Shown: positions 12,150-24,399 of the stretch, one piece after another
How positions within the stretch are numbered: the stretch's first letter is position 1
How the letters are laid out: each line of letters begins with the position of its first letter
Assembly (NCBI GenBank): GCA_015680685.1
Contig: MNCI01003374.1
Coordinates: forward strand, 62,001 to 126,000
DNA length: 64,000 bases
Direction: 5' to 3'
Source of the DNA: Gnetum montanum
Lineage: Eukaryota > Streptophyta > Gnetopsida > Gnetales > Gnetaceae
The notes under the pieces: model-generated
Seen by the model: only the letters and a program-made list of their open reading frames with translations
Told to the model about the DNA's origin: nothing
Database searches by the model: none
Made by a program: the position numbers and the translations under genes

Positions 12150-13326
12150 AATATCTTCTTCACGGCTATGGTGGTGGTTGGACTTTTTTCTTTATTCATG
12201 TTTGGATTGGGTTTTTGATTTCTAATTTAGTTGATCCTTTGTACTTTTGTTCGTAATTTTGGACAGTTTCATTTGAAATGATCTTTGCCACAAACAAAAC
12301 ATCCTAATCTAGATCAACCTCTTTTGGTTAGTGTTTCCTCTACCATTGCTTGTGGAAAGGTAGTTTGTTGAAGAGTTTCTTATTGAAGGGTAGTGGTATC
12401 TAATTCGATTTCTCATAATCCTTAGCAATTCTATATGCTTCATCAACAATTTGAGGATTATGAGTTTGTGTTTGGGTACATAGTTGAGCATGTAGTCCAC
12501 CAATGAATTTTGAAGCTCATTCTCCCTCATCCTGGTGACTTACATACTGAGAAAGATCATAGAATTCCTTATGATAATCTTCTATGGATTGCCTTCCCAA
12601 TCTTAAGGAATCAAATCTTATTTTGTGCTCTTTGAGGAAAGAATTTGGTACATATTTTTGTTTAAAATCTCAACAAAAATTAAGCCAATTTATAATTAAA
12701 CCTTAAGATCTTAGTTCATTTCACCATGTTATAGCAAGTCTTCTTAAATATAAGGAGATAACTTCTAAATGTTCCCATCTTGACAAATTCAACATATTGA
12801 AGTAGTTTTTCATTGTATCAAGCCAATCCTTTACCTTGGCATTGGATCCAAGGGCTCCATCATAATGATCTAATTTTACTTTCTTGGCAAGAACTTGTAT
12901 CAAAAATTCTCTGGGTGGATTAAACCAGTTCCCATATCCCTTAGCTTTGGTTTCTACTCTATGGCCTATAGGAGGGATTTCGATATCCTATCCACTAGTA
13001 GGTGGGGGTTGTTTTTGGTATGGATCCCTAGGGGAAAGTTGATCTTGATCTTGATTTTGATCCCTAAGTGGAATGTGGGCAAGAATTGAAGGTTGAGTGA
13101 GATGGTCAGTTAATTGCTTGATGGAGTTTGCAAAGGAATTCATCTTTCCTTGGAGGTGTAGCCATTTATCCTCTAAACTCTAGGACAATTTCCTTATTTC
13201 TTCAGACATATTTTGCATCTCTATCCTAAACCCCTAATTTGACTGACAAAGCTCCTCTTAAACACCCCTTATCGCATTAAGTTGATCTTCAAGGGCATTC
13301 ATTCGATCATTGACTCGAGCCTCCAT
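12150..13326 (-). pseudogene. Element D gag remnant
   Basis: Gag polyprotein starting on the minus strand at 13326 (MEARVNDRMNALEDQL), with an N-terminal coiled-coil-like part. The capsid core reads KLDHYDGALGSNAKVKDWL, YFNMLNL and VISLYL (12900-12740), a classic gypsy gag signature close to 'FDG..D...WL'. Downstream text around 12530-12310 is basic and probably nucleocapsid; a clear CCHC knuckle is not visible. Stops are frequent. Confidence 0.72.
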
Positions 13327-14088
13327 TTCTCTCTAATTTATTATTTGGGTTCTATACATCGATAAGTTGAAGAAATCAAGTATGTTAATAATCCTTAGCT
13401 TCTGTGGCCCTTTTTATAGGTCTCGAAATAGTTAATTAATTACTAAAGAAGTTGAAATTGTAATGGATTTCTTATCGAGCATCGAATCCTAATTGTTTTT
13501 GAGACTTTAAACAATGGACAAAAGCATGAATTTTCTATAATTCGAAAGCTAAATCTAATAGTTCCATTGAGTCCAGAAGGTTCAAAGTTGTTGGAATCAA
13601 TTTTTGTTTAGTTGAAAAAGAACTCTAAATTCCAAAGTTATAGTTGTTTTAAATTTACAAAACTTGCATGTTTTTCAGGACTTTCCAAGAGGTCATCCAT
13701 CCTAGTTTTACTTTAGAACGAGTATGCATAATGACAAATTTTTTATCCCTATTGTTACCAAGGCACCAATTTAAATTTTTGAAAATAGTTGTGCACATTA
13801 TTAATTTAAATTAACAATTAATGATGAAAAAATTTTAAAATTCTTTTGTCAACTAATGATAATTTTGAAATTACTGTCTGCCAATGAAAATTTTTGCTGC
13901 ATAAACGATAGCCATTCAAGGTTCATGCGGCCCTCCTCTTAGCTAATGCAACCTATCTCAAGATCAGCATCGCCTGTGTCATGGCCTATAGGGCCCATCA
14001 CTAGACTTGCATGGCCCCTTGACTAGGCTTATGCATGTTTGATAGAGAGGCAATTTATAGAGAGGTCTAGAGAGGCATTTTTTAGCAA
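13327..14088 (-). other. Element D leader next to gag, with possible promoter
   Basis: Noncoding. On the minus strand CCTATAAAAAGG (about 13415-13430) lies roughly 90 bp before the gag start and could be an internal TATA box. I see no gene here. Confidence 0.35.
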
Positions 14089-14312
14089 TGTGGAAGGTGG
14101 TTTATGCAATGTGAGAGGTAGTTTGTGGTGGTACGAGAGGCAATTTATGATGGTGAAGGAGGCAGTTTGTGGTGGCACGGAAAGTGGTTTGTGATGGCAC
14201 AGGAGGCAATTTATGGTAGCACGGTAGGTAGTTTATGGTGACACAAGAGGTGGTTTGTGGCAGCATGGAAGGCGATTTATGATAGTGCAAGAGGTAGTTT
14301 GTGGTGGTGCAG
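14089..14312. repeat. 22-bp minisatellite, about 10 degenerate units
   Basis: Successive units follow the pattern 'gaggcagtttgtggtggcac', with about 22-bp spacing and 15-30% divergence. The array lies in the leader of element D. Apparent ORFs in this area are by-products of the repeat. Confidence 0.8.
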
Positions 14313-15000
14313 ATGTAGGGCAATGCACAATAATAGGCATGCAATAGCGGGCAGTGGGCAGTTAGTGATGGTGGTAATGAGTGATAGCGTGCAAGGGGGG
14401 TGCATGGCCATGAGCAGTAAGCGGCTTGGTGCGGCAAAAGTGGGTGACATGCGATGTAGGGTTGCCCTTGCTATCCAACCATGATGAGCAACAAGCCTAG
14501 TCACAGCTGGGAGCACAGTTAGTCATAGCTAGTAGGAAGATCGGTTGCAGCCCTTCCACCGAGGGTTCAAAATATATTATTATTATTATTATTCTATATA
14601 ATAAAATTTTGGGGTTTAGAATTGAACTTGAGACCTCTAACCACCTTTGTTTAATTTAAAAAGCATTTTTTTAAAATTAAGTTTAAAAATTTTTAAAAAT
14701 ACCTTTTTGAATTTTAAACTGCATGTAACCCGTGAATTACCGTATCTTTCAAACCATAAGTTAGATTTTGATGAAATTAGTACCATTGGAATCATATTGG
14801 TGAGCACTTCTAGATAAGCTGGAGATAATTTCATTTTAGTGAAATTAAAAATCATAAAATCAGAAAAATTTAATGTTAACATTTAAAAACAAAAAGTAAA
14901 CGTTAGCTTTTAAGAAAAAGTGAATATTAGCTTTATCAAATTTTTGATTAACTTAAGTTAAAACTTCCTCTTTACTTGCACTAAGATTTTTATGATTGTA
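14313..15000. other. Spacer between minisatellite and accessory gene
   Basis: Contains a short TAT microsatellite (about 14574-14600) and AT-rich sequence. No gene supported. A TATAAATA at 15002-15009 precedes the accessory gene to the right. Confidence 0.4.
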
Positions 15001-15001
15001 T

Positions 15002-15009
15002 TATAAATA
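15002..15009 (+). promoter_or_regulatory. TATA box of the accessory gene inside element D
   Basis: TATAAATA lies 107 bp before the proposed start codon at 15116, in a plausible core-promoter position on the plus strand. Confidence 0.5.
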
Positions 15010-15115
15010 TGAGAAGAAAAAAGACTTTGCCCATCACAACTCAATATCAAAAGGATTCTATTAGTGGAGAAGCTTGAAGATTTTTTACCATCAAAGGATT
15101 CTAACCATCTTCATC

Positions 15116-17316
15116 ATGGCTCCCAAGTGTCAATCTTCATCTCTACCTGAAACTCCTTCAAGTAGCTTTCAATTAGCCACTATTGTTGTACATCAAAATA
15201 ATGTACTCTTTGCTTTTGATTATGTTCGTAGCTTACTTGGAAAGGAGGGGTTTCAGTACCTTACAACTTTGAGGTTATCTAATTTACTTGTCTTTCCCGT
15301 TTTTAAACTTTCCCATTGCAAAGGCATTCTCATGGAATGGTATGAATACTATAATAGTAAGAAAAGTTCTACTTCACAATTAGTTTTTGGAGCAATAACA
15401 ATCTTTCCTTCTGATATTCGAACAACCTTGGATTTTCAACAAGGAGAGAATCCTTTAATTCCATCAGCTTTCTCCTCAAAATCTAATCATTTTGCAAAAA
15501 GGAATTATTTGATTATGCTATTGATTCTACTCTTGGAAAAAGTTAATTTGTTCATGGAGATTTCATCAATGAGGTTCACTTTGATTTATGTCTACTCATT
15601 TATAGTAAGGTTTTGTGGTATAAACAACAATCCATGTTAATTTTTATTCTATTTACATACTTCATGGTACCATAACTGGTAGAATTTATGATTGGTCATT
15701 GTCCTATTTCTCTACCTAATATAATGGCTACCTAATATAATGCCATGACTAGAATTACTATTGTCCAGTAAAATCTTGCCAAATCTTATACCCTATGTTG
15801 TGTACCCTTGTTCATATGTTTGATCCTAAATTATGATCATTCAAACAAACATTTTATTTGTTATAATTCCCAATTATGCCATGAATTTCTTAAAGATGAG
15901 AGAGTTATAAGGAGTAAGATTGTGGGTGCCAAGAAGGATCAGCTAGCTTTCCAACATGCTTAGAATCAAGAGGAGATCAATGAGGTATTTTTTATGTATT
16001 TATTATTTCCATGTTTTTGATTATGTATTTATTTTATGTATTTGATAGTGTAATCTAGGCTACAGAATGAATCGATTCAGATTGCCCAAGATGGAGCTGC
16101 ATAGGCTGAAGAAGTTTAAGGTACTTTGACATTTGATACAGTTCAACCACAAGAACAAATCACACTTTCTACTCCCAAAGTATATATTTAAATATATATA
16201 TATAATAAATTATTTTAATGTCTTATTTATTTTTCTAATAAATTTCCTTTTGTAGAGGCAACATACTAGGCAAAGTTCTGGTCGTCTAGTAGTTATAAGA
16301 CAATAAGCCCAACAACAGGCTCAACAACAACCCCAACAAACTCAACAAAGTACAAGACAAGATAAAGAAAAGCAACCATAGGTAAGTTTTAATTATTTAA
16401 AGGTTTGAATACTTCCCTTTTTCCTTTGTATGATGTTGATTTTTATGTTGCAGATGTCTATGGAGTGGTAGTACTTTATTCGAGAGAGAGATGATGTAGG
16501 CACCACCTCTAAACAAACTTTCATTCCTTCATTAGATCACCAGGCATTCCTTCTTTTTCTACAATACCTGTAAGAGGTTGCCTTCCATAGGCAGCACCAA
16601 CACCACGTTCTGAGTCTATTTCAATCATTTCTTCTTTCTTTATGTTGGGTTCTTCTTATTCAATGGGACAACTAGTGGTGGCTACTAAAGAAGAACTCGT
16701 GCTTTTTCAGCGTATTAATCAGTGAATTTTTTATAATAAACCCTATTCTATTAGTGAGGGTGTCTACCACTTACGGTAGTCTCAATCATGCAACTTCATG
16801 GCAAACTATGATTTAGTACATGCTGGAGTTTTGTCATCTTTGCATCCAATTCCTAAGGATGCTCCAAATGCTGACAAATATCTAGAGTAACTCTTAGGAA
16901 AATTGGAGAGTGCAACATTCTTCACTTGCCATCTAGAGACTCGTAAATAGTGCCTTCAAATTGACAATAGTTGATTTCAAGTAAATGCTTTTTTTAATTT
17001 ATTTTTTACTCTTTCCTTTTTGTTGATTTGTTCATAACTCATAATTTTAGTCTTGTTTATATAGAGAAAAGAGAAGGAATGGCAAAATGACATGGATGAT
17101 CGATTGATTCAAATAGATATGCTGAAGACCCAACTTAAAAGAAAGGAGGAATCAATAGCTGCAGCAAGATGTGCGATTGAGTATATTAAACAATTGTGTA
17201 ATGGATTGGCTAGATGTAAGGTAGTGCTTAGCAAGAAAGTTGCCATTGATGAAGAAAAGGAAGCACAATTGAAAATAGTCATAGGTCTCCTTGACTCATT
17301 CAATCACAACAAATGA
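15116..17316 (+). pseudogene. Intron-containing accessory gene of element D (antisense to its gag-pol)
   Basis: Exon 1 runs from ATG 15116 (MAPKCQSSSLPETPSSS) to about 15604, before a GTAAGG donor. It resembles the N-terminal part of 'putative plant transposon protein' accessory ORFs: LLGKEGFQYL, then LVFGAITIFPSDIRTTLDF, like the V-RG-x-x-V-x-F-S-x-x-x-I block of that family (from memory). Later candidate exons are 16256-16381 (AG before, GTAAG after; Gln-rich), 16454-16980 (TTGCAG before, GTAAAT after) and 17065-17316, a Lys/Glu-rich coiled coil ending in TGA. AATAAA signals follow near 17420. Later exons contain stops. Function unknown; the exon chain between 15604 and 16256 is not resolved. 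Alternatively it is a separate nested element. Confidence 0.55.
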
Positions 17317-17540
17317 TTATATTTGTTTTTACATCTTTCCCATTCTTGTGTTTTGCTTTTTTTCCCATTCTTCCTTTTCTGTATTCTGCTTAGATGTACT
17401 TCCTCTTACCCTATTACATAATAAAATAAAATAAAATAATATTTTTTTCATTTTTGCATTTTGCTTAGATATGCTTATTTTTTTACAATAATAATAAAAA
17501 TAAAATAAATCTTTTTCTTCCACTTTGGCTCTTGAATCAT

Positions 17541-17559
17541 GGTTTGCTCTAATACCAAA
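17541..17559 (-). promoter_or_regulatory. Element D primer-binding site
   Basis: On the minus strand TTTGGTATTAGAGCAAACC follows the 5' LTR. It matches the initiator-Met tRNA primer site TGGTATCAGAGC with one C-to-T change. Confidence 0.8.
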
Positions 17560-18067
17560 TGTGACATCCCATTCCTGGATGTCATAAAAATCTGATCACT
17601 AAATTTACCGCATTCATTGTTTTCTTAGATAATATAATGAAAAAATCATAACTACTTAATAAATAAATTAACTAGTAAATAAATAATTGGTGTTGTGGAC
17701 TTAAAAAGAGGAAAATAGAAAAATTTTATTAATAGAAGAGTGTACAGTAACGCCCTTTGGGTTATTTTCCTATGCCACTTAAGCCTTAGACGCAATTTGG
17801 CACTACCACCACATTAGGTTGTCCTGCCAAAGGGGTGACAAGTCCCTTCTTGTCTCACTTCCCCCAATTCCCATCACTTGCCTATCCTAGCTCCATAACT
17901 CCATGCTAACACGACCTTTAAACATAGCCTTAAATGGCATAGTTTAAACCCTTTCCCAAGGGATACATGAATAATTGTAACTCCTCATAACGAGGTGCCT
18001 CTTCATTTTCAGGTTAATTACATTATTTACAATTTTTTTCATCCTTAACAAGGGATAGGACGTTACA
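17560..18067 (-). repeat. Element D 5' LTR
   Basis: 508 bp, TGTGACATCC at the left and GGACGTTACA at the right. It pairs with 9002-9509 and is followed by TTATG (18068-18072), the target-site duplication. Confidence 0.88.
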
Positions 18068-18072
18068 TTATG

Positions 18073-18919
18073 CAAGGGCAAACAGGGCATGTGCCTACTA
18101 TGGGGAGGATCCACTTTGCATATCTCTTACTTGGTTTCATTAAGCACCTTATCCTTAGGCATTGTTGCAATCAAAATCTTTTGTGCATCCAACTATGTGC
18201 TCCTTTAAGTATTTTCTTCTATACTCATATTCTCCATCAAATTTTTGAATTTTCAAGCTTTCAAAGATCCTCTTTAATGATTTCATCATATTCTTGACTT
18301 TTCTAAGACTCCATAGGTCCGGATCTCATTCAAAATTTTCTTGTATTTTTTTTAAATATTCAATTTCAAAAAATCTTGTTTATGAACCTTGTAAACAAGC
18401 CCTTGTCAATGAAGCCCATGTGTATACATAGCCCCGTATATGTGGCCTTGTCTACACAACACAAAAATCCTATATATATGTGTGACCGCCTTTAGAAATT
18501 TTCACATTTTCTCTCAAACGCCCAAGGACTTTTTGCAATTTTCAAAGCCCATAACCTTCTAGAACCCATAACTTCCTAACCATTTATCTAAATCACTTTG
18601 TTCTTTGACCATGTAGCTCCCAGAGGTAAGCTTTTAGTCATGGGGGCCACAAACGTGTTCTTTTTTACAGAAAATTTCTCAACATTTTTCTAACTCTAAC
18701 AAAGGTTTAACTAAGGAATCAACATTAAAACACCAAATTACAAGAGTTAAACCATTCCAATGAGCTCTAGTGACACTTACAATGAAAAATTAATTAATAA
18801 AATAATCAATCTATCATGGTCCAACCATAGCCAAGTGTAACTAATTAATAAGATAAGGTATCCAAATATTTTAAATTACACATTAAATCTACTACTCCAT
18901 AGATGTGTTGCGACCATAG
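18073..18919 (+). promoter_or_regulatory. Element A internal promoter region before its accessory ORF
   Basis: Resumes element A after D. At 18400-18455 there are short motifs similar in style to the LTR U3 ('gcccatgtgtatacatagcc'), followed by TATATATAT at 18471-18479 and a leader of about 440 bp. This looks like a second promoter for the accessory ORF that starts at 18920, but the evidence is only positional. Confidence 0.45.
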
Positions 18920-19344
18920 ATGGCACCAAAAGGGAAACATACACAGGAAGGAGAACCAACTCAACCAAGGGAAAAATGGCCAAGAACAAGCCTAGGAAGA
19001 ACCACTCACAACCCATGCTATGGGACTTCTTAAGAATGAGGCTAAAGTGGAGTCTATTCATCAAATTCTAGAATAAGAGGTGGCAACAGAGCATTTCCAC
19101 TAAGATGAGGTACCAACTCAACAAGAGAATCTTGAGGTGACCTTGATAGAAGCCTGGCTAAACCAAATCAGATCAATGGAGGTCTAGAAGATAGTGCTTT
19201 AAGATTTGAACTTCAGCTCTTTCTTGGAGCAAGCACCTAAAGAGGTATAGGACGAACTGAAGATCTCTTTCATGTGGCCAATTATCACTTCCAGCGGGGA
19301 GTGGTACATGGGAGAGACATTCCTATTTTGAAGCAATAGACAAG
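18920..19344 (+). pseudogene. Element A accessory ORF, 5' part (split by element B)
   Basis: Starts MAPKGKHTQEGEPTQP and is broken by stops. In the frame that later becomes MIKINDILV I read DLNFSSFLEQAPKEV and ELKISFMWPIITSSGEWYM before element B interrupts at 19344. The right half begins at 27217 once the ACAAG duplication is collapsed, and the frame then stays open across the joint apart from one TGA. The start MAPK- is shared with the accessory gene in element D, suggesting related proteins. Function unknown. Confidence 0.6.
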
Positions 19345-20155
19345 GGATGCGTGGTGAGGTATCCCTATGCTCAACCATACAAATACAAGTGTCCACGCAT
19401 GATTCGGTAGAAATCCAAGGACTAAGTGCTTATGCGCCTTTGTGGAACAAGAATGGGTTGATCAATCGTTATCTTCCCAAGCTTACTTGTATGTCATGAT
19501 TGTATGATTAAGTAAACTTGAGGCATATGATTTTTATACTTTTTTGTGTTTTTATGTTCTACTGCTAATAAGGGAGGAGAGAGATAACTAAGTAACTAAT
19601 TTAATTTAACTACTTATTAACTAGGCTCTAATTGATCCTAACACTAGTATCTGTTCTCACTTGTCGTATACATCCTAAACCAGTGCAACACTACTAGGAT
19701 TACCAAATGCTAATCGTTGCTAAGTTACCAAGTGTTACACGCATGCTCAAAGTGATCATACTGTATGTGCTTACTTAAGAGAGTTGTAGGGTGAGAGAGA
19801 ATCATTAATTAACTAAGGAAAGCATTAAGTAACATTAATTCACATTAATTAATCTATTCTGAATGCTGCAAGTTTTATCACAAAGTTCACCTTTATTGCC
19901 ATACACAAGATGTGCTCAAGTACACAATGCTTGAATAAAGATCCATTCACTTTATAACTCCTACTACAGGTATGCAGAAATAATTCTAACTTTGAGAGGG
20001 AGAAAAGGCAAGAGTTTGGGTAAGGGACTAAGACTAACTATGCAAACCAAGTGCACCTACCTCTTATTTATAGGCAATGAGGCAGGCCACGATATTGCAT
20101 GGAAGGCCATGATATCGCGTATGTGATATCGTGGATGCGATATCACGGCTCATCA
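19345..20155 (-). repeat. Element B 3' LTR
   Basis: 811 bp. Minus-strand TATA box at 20065-20072. U3 between it and 20155 holds four GATATC/GATATT-type palindromic motifs. Just right of it, ATGGGGGTA on the minus strand is the polypurine tract, the same as in element A (29854-29863). Confidence 0.88.
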
Positions 20156-22095
20156 TACCCCCATGAATAAATGAAAACTCATCCTCGAGTTCCTTACAAA
20201 ATATTGGGAAGGTATGTGATTATTGACTGAATGAGAACTAATAGTGACAGGAAATAACAAACTCAAAGTGTTCGGTGAACAGATCGATAAACATATTACA
20301 ACATTGGTTTTCATGCCCTTTGTGGTGAACACTGTACATGGATGACATCCAAACCTTCACTTGATAGCTTGAAGAGAAAGAGGGAGAAAAGAAAATGAGG
20401 CATGTTGCTGCCAATGCCGAGATTGCACCCTCTGTTGTTTATCCATGGCCACATGACCAGACTTGTTCCCAACGTAAACGTTCCAGCTCCGGTCCATTCT
20501 AAGTGCTTCCTCCTATTCTAGTCCATAGTTTGTGTATCACCATCTGCACACACAACATAGTCATGAATGAGAAAGGATAAGTAAGCCACAATGCAATTTC
20601 TACCTTGCCTCTATATAAAGCACATTGGCTGGGTTGTGTTTATGGCAGAAATTGGGTTAGAGGTTTATTACTAAGAACTACCCAAGGTGTAGGGATTAGG
20701 CAAGTAGTAGACTGGAGAAATTGAAAAATTTTTGCCAGGTCCCCCATGACTAAGAGCAAACCTCCAGTAGCAATAAGATGGAAAAATATGAGGAATAAGA
20801 AAGATGGGAAAAATAACAATGGCAATGCCAATAAAGTGAATGTCAAAGATGGGGATGAAACGAGAAATGGTTGATTGCAGAGAATGTTTAAGGAAAAGAA
20901 CTTAACAATTGCACCAAAAAGGAATGTCAGTGGATCCTTCCCAAAGTAGGCTCATGCCCTTTATGCCCTGACAAACCCACAAACCAAAGAGTCCATAAGC
21001 TCTAGGAATGTCATTTGGAAGCAAGAGTTAAAAACTTACCCATAAGAATTTACTAAGGAAAAATAATGCATCAACCAGGACATGGACTAATCATAAAACT
21101 GACAATGAGGTGGAAAATGGAAAGAAAGATGGAGAGTAGAAAATGGAATGGAATCCCAAGAGCAAAGTTGTGTAAAGTCCCTTGTGTATGTCATGGTTAA
21201 TGTGATTGAGTAGAACTCATTCCAAATCTAGACTCAAACCAACCACGCGCAATGACCTCGCATCAATACACTTGGCCAATCCACCCTCTTGAAGCAACAA
21301 GAATGCCTCCACAAAGAGTCACCACCATCCCAAGGAGAGCGAGATGGAGAAGCAAGAAGCAAGAAAGGGCCTTAGTTAGAGGGAACCTTTAGGCATGGGT
21401 AACATGTCTTTCTAGTGCCATAAACAGTGCTTGTAGGCCATATTTCCTTATTATGTCTAAGGGATGTGCTTTGATTTCCTCTCTTTTTTTTTGTTTTTTG
21501 CATGAGAAACACACCAAGCAAAGACTTATTTTTATTCACTCAGCTTCCTAATATTTTATTGATGGTAGAATGGTGGAAAACCCAAGAAAAAGCATCCAAG
21601 GACCAAAAAGAATAGCCAACACAAATGCATCGAATTCCCTTGAAGTCACACCCCTTTCAACCATTGAGTCCTTCCTTGGTTTGAAAAATACCAAGCCACC
21701 AATTTATTAATAAGTTTATTTAGAAAAAGGGATAGTCAGTTCCAAAACCAAGGGAGACCATAGAGAGTTGAACTAAGGAATGGACGGTGTGGACTCATTA
21801 CCTGTTTTATCAAAAGAACCATATCTTAATATCAACATCATAATTCAAAGGTAAAAACCAAACATTAGCAATCAATGTTATATAATTCAATCCTCCATCA
21901 TGAGCACTTATTGTATGATGAATGAGAGTAAATCAACTAAACAAAGAAATAGTAAAAATGTGAATGATGATGTAAAACAAAAACAAGAAAGATTAAAGAA
22001 ATGTGTAAAACAAAAATACAAAAAGGATTGAGGCCTTAGAATGGTTGGCATAGGTGGCCATCTCCCCCACAACTAAGTTGGAAGGTGGAGATCTG
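20156..22095 (-). other. Element B 3' noncoding region
   Basis: Corresponds to element A post-pol spacer without the accessory ORF. I see no gene. Matches to A at 7730-7780 and around 8570-8630 set the orientation. Confidence 0.6.
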
Positions 22096-22099
22096 AAAT

Positions 22100-22990
22100 A
22101 GCGAGTAAGGTTGTCCACAAACAGAGGTAGTATGAGTACTGGCTATCCTAAATCGAGGTCTATCTCTATCCCTATTTGTGAAATCTTATGCCCTAGTATA
22201 ATGCCTTCTTGGACCATCAAATTGATTTTCTACCAATTGAGCCTTAAATTGGTTTCTACACATCATTTTAATACTTTCTCTAACCAGTCCAAGGCTTGAT
22301 CAAAGTTTGCTCCATAGGTGGAGAAGTCATCCATGAAGACCTCCACATCATTTCCTATCTACTGCTGAAATATGCTTAGAACTAATCATTGAAACGTTGC
22401 AGGTGCATTGCACAAGTCAAACGACATCTGTTTGTATGTAAATGTTCCCCAAGGACTAGTGAACATAGTCTTGGCTTGGTCTTCTAGGGCTATTTGTATT
22501 TGGTTGTACCCACTATACCCATCTAGAAAACTATAGTAGTGATGCCTTGCGATGGTGTCTAAGACTTGGTCGACAAATGGTAATGGAAAGTGATCTTTGA
22601 ATGTTGCCATATTTAGTAGCTTGAAATCTATGCACACCCTCTATTTTCCTTCCTTTTTAGGCACAATAGCTAAGGAACTAACCCATTTTCTATTAGCAAT
22701 GGGGTAGATGAACCTAGCTTTTAGAAGTTGTTCGATTTCTTCTTCAACCACTTACTTCAGCTTTGGGTTCAATCGCCTTTGCGGTTGTCTTCAAGGCTTC
22801 ATGGAGGGCTCGGTGTAAATTCTATGTTGGCATGTCCTAGGATCTATTCCAGTTAATTTGGGATATGACCAAACAAAGGCCTTCAACCACTTATTTATTA
22901 CTTTCAACAGTCTTTCTTTTTGTTGAGGAGCAACCTTCGTGTTAATAATTACCGATTTTCCATTTTTAAGAAACGTGTATTCCATACTGA
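22100..22990 (-). pseudogene. Element B reverse transcriptase remnant (truncated)
   Basis: From 22985 downwards I read MEYTFLKNGKSVIINTKV, then CIDFKLLNMATFKDHFPLPF, FLDGYSGYNQIQIAL and CNAPATFQ. FMDDFSTYG follows near 22345-22318 and GHKISQIGIEID near 22175. This is the polymerase palm in standard order, better preserved than in A. Immediately after GIEID the sequence changes to the pol-3' boundary region, so the RNase H and integrase (about 2 kb in A) are deleted. Confidence 0.82.
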
Positions 22991-23287
22991 TGGCTAATGG
23001 TTTTACCTTAAGGGGCTCCTACTTAAACTTATTAGGGATTTCCAACTTCCCCCAGTTGATATTTTCAAGGTCAGACTTGGAAGTTGACGATGGACTTACT
23101 CTAATGTGTCTATGCTATCGATGTAAGCGCAACTCAAACCCTCAGTTGGTTCCATGAATATAGTTGAACTGCTCTCTTGATCAGTTGTCAACCACTGGGT
23201 GCCTTCATATCTTGTGGCTGTTACATATAGGCATCTTTGTATATTAGTCACTTGTGCACACCAATTGCATGCAAGTAGTGTTAAACA

Positions 23288-23800
23288 TTATACAAACCAT
23301 GACTTCTGCACGTAATTACACCCCGTGTCGCTATATGCGATGCATGGAATTTTCTTCTTCTCAATATTTCCAAATGTATTTTCCTTTGATATTTTCAAGG
23401 AAAGATTGTGGATTCCTAGGTGCACATCAATTGTTCTTAGCCATGCTCTTCCCATTATGATTGGGAAGTCCCCCTTATTGTTGTTCACTTGAATCACTAA
23501 GAAGTCGGCTGGATACGACCACCCACAAATAGTGGTAACAATGTCCTCCACTAGTTCCAATGGGATGGTGATGGACTAGTCGGCCAACTCTAAACAAATG
23601 TTACTCCTTTTTAGCAAAGTCAAGTTCTAGGCCTTGTACATTTGAGAAATTAAGTTGACACCAGAACCTGAATCCAAAAGAGCTTTGCACGGCTCATTTC
23701 TAGTGATTTGTAGATATATCAAAGGACTCCCAGGATCAGAGAATTTCCTAGGAAGATGGCCAATTTTTATCCAATCAATGACGGCATGAGTTAACATGAC
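23288..23800 (-). pseudogene. Element B aspartic protease remnant
   Basis: Active site ALLDSGSGVNLIS (about 23680-23640), then LVEDIVTTICGWSYPADFLV and DFPIIMGRAWL. It aligns with element A 4081-4640. The stretch before it (KIGHLPRKFSDPGSPLIY) is the protease N-terminal linker. A frameshift separates the two halves. Confidence 0.78.
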
Positions 23801-24399
23801 CGTATGTGTTAAGCGTGGTTTTTTGGTTGAAGGGAGCTTCAAAGTTTCAAGTGATAGTGAGGTGGTTGAAGAATTAGCCGCTTGTGGTTGTAAGGGCTTA
23901 GTTGGATTGTTGGTTCTAAAGAAAGGTCTTGTCTTCATGCGATTGTCAGAACCAACAGTAGGTTGAGGGTTAACAACCCTTGTGGCATTACGTTGCTATG
24001 GCTACGTAGGGATTTCACCTTGCATAGCTGGAGCAGGTGGTAATGGAGTTAACTGTGGAAGAGGTGCAACCAAATCAGAAGGATGGTATGTTTGTGGAAC
24101 ATCACCCCTAGGAGAAGGAGTCCTATAATACTCACAGGCTTGGTAGTAAGGTTCAAGAGTAATGTGACCAATAGAGTCACGTGGAGAGATTGGTTGCTAC
24201 ACATAATATCCATAGGGGTTAGGTACTGTTGCCATGGTGGTGCCATTCCCCATGATTGTGCATATTGCCACTGCTAATATTACTCGATCAATTGTGGTGG
24301 AGTTCCACTTGGATAATACGTTAAGGGTTGGTGGAACTGTCTTAAGTTACCTTGGGGATAAGGTAACCTTTGAGATGTTTGCCTTTTGTTTAATCATGG

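Larger units (their letters stand above)
9002..18067 (-). mobile_element. Element D: chromovirus-like Ty3/gypsy retrotransposon
   Basis: 9,066 bp bounded by two 508-bp LTRs (9002-9509 and 17560-18067) with TGTAAC/GTTACA-type ends and a perfect 5-bp duplication TTATG (8997-9001, 18068-18072). It lies antisense inside element A. The primer site next to the 5' LTR resembles that of initiator Met tRNA. In minus-strand order it holds a 4.2-kb leader, gag, protease, and then directly the integrase C-terminus with a chromodomain-like tail. Reverse transcriptase, RNase H and the integrase core are missing at the point where insertion E sits. The leader contains an oppositely oriented spliced gene and a minisatellite. 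Confidence 0.88.

Noticed and set aside
14102-14516. Overlapping ORFs of 75-111 codons with repeated HHKLP or similar
   Set aside because: Produced by the 22-bp minisatellite; no biological protein is implied.
18900-19396. Minus-strand ORFs opposite the accessory ORF of element A
   Set aside because: The plus-strand frame joins with the segment after element B and resembles family sequence; the minus frames do not.
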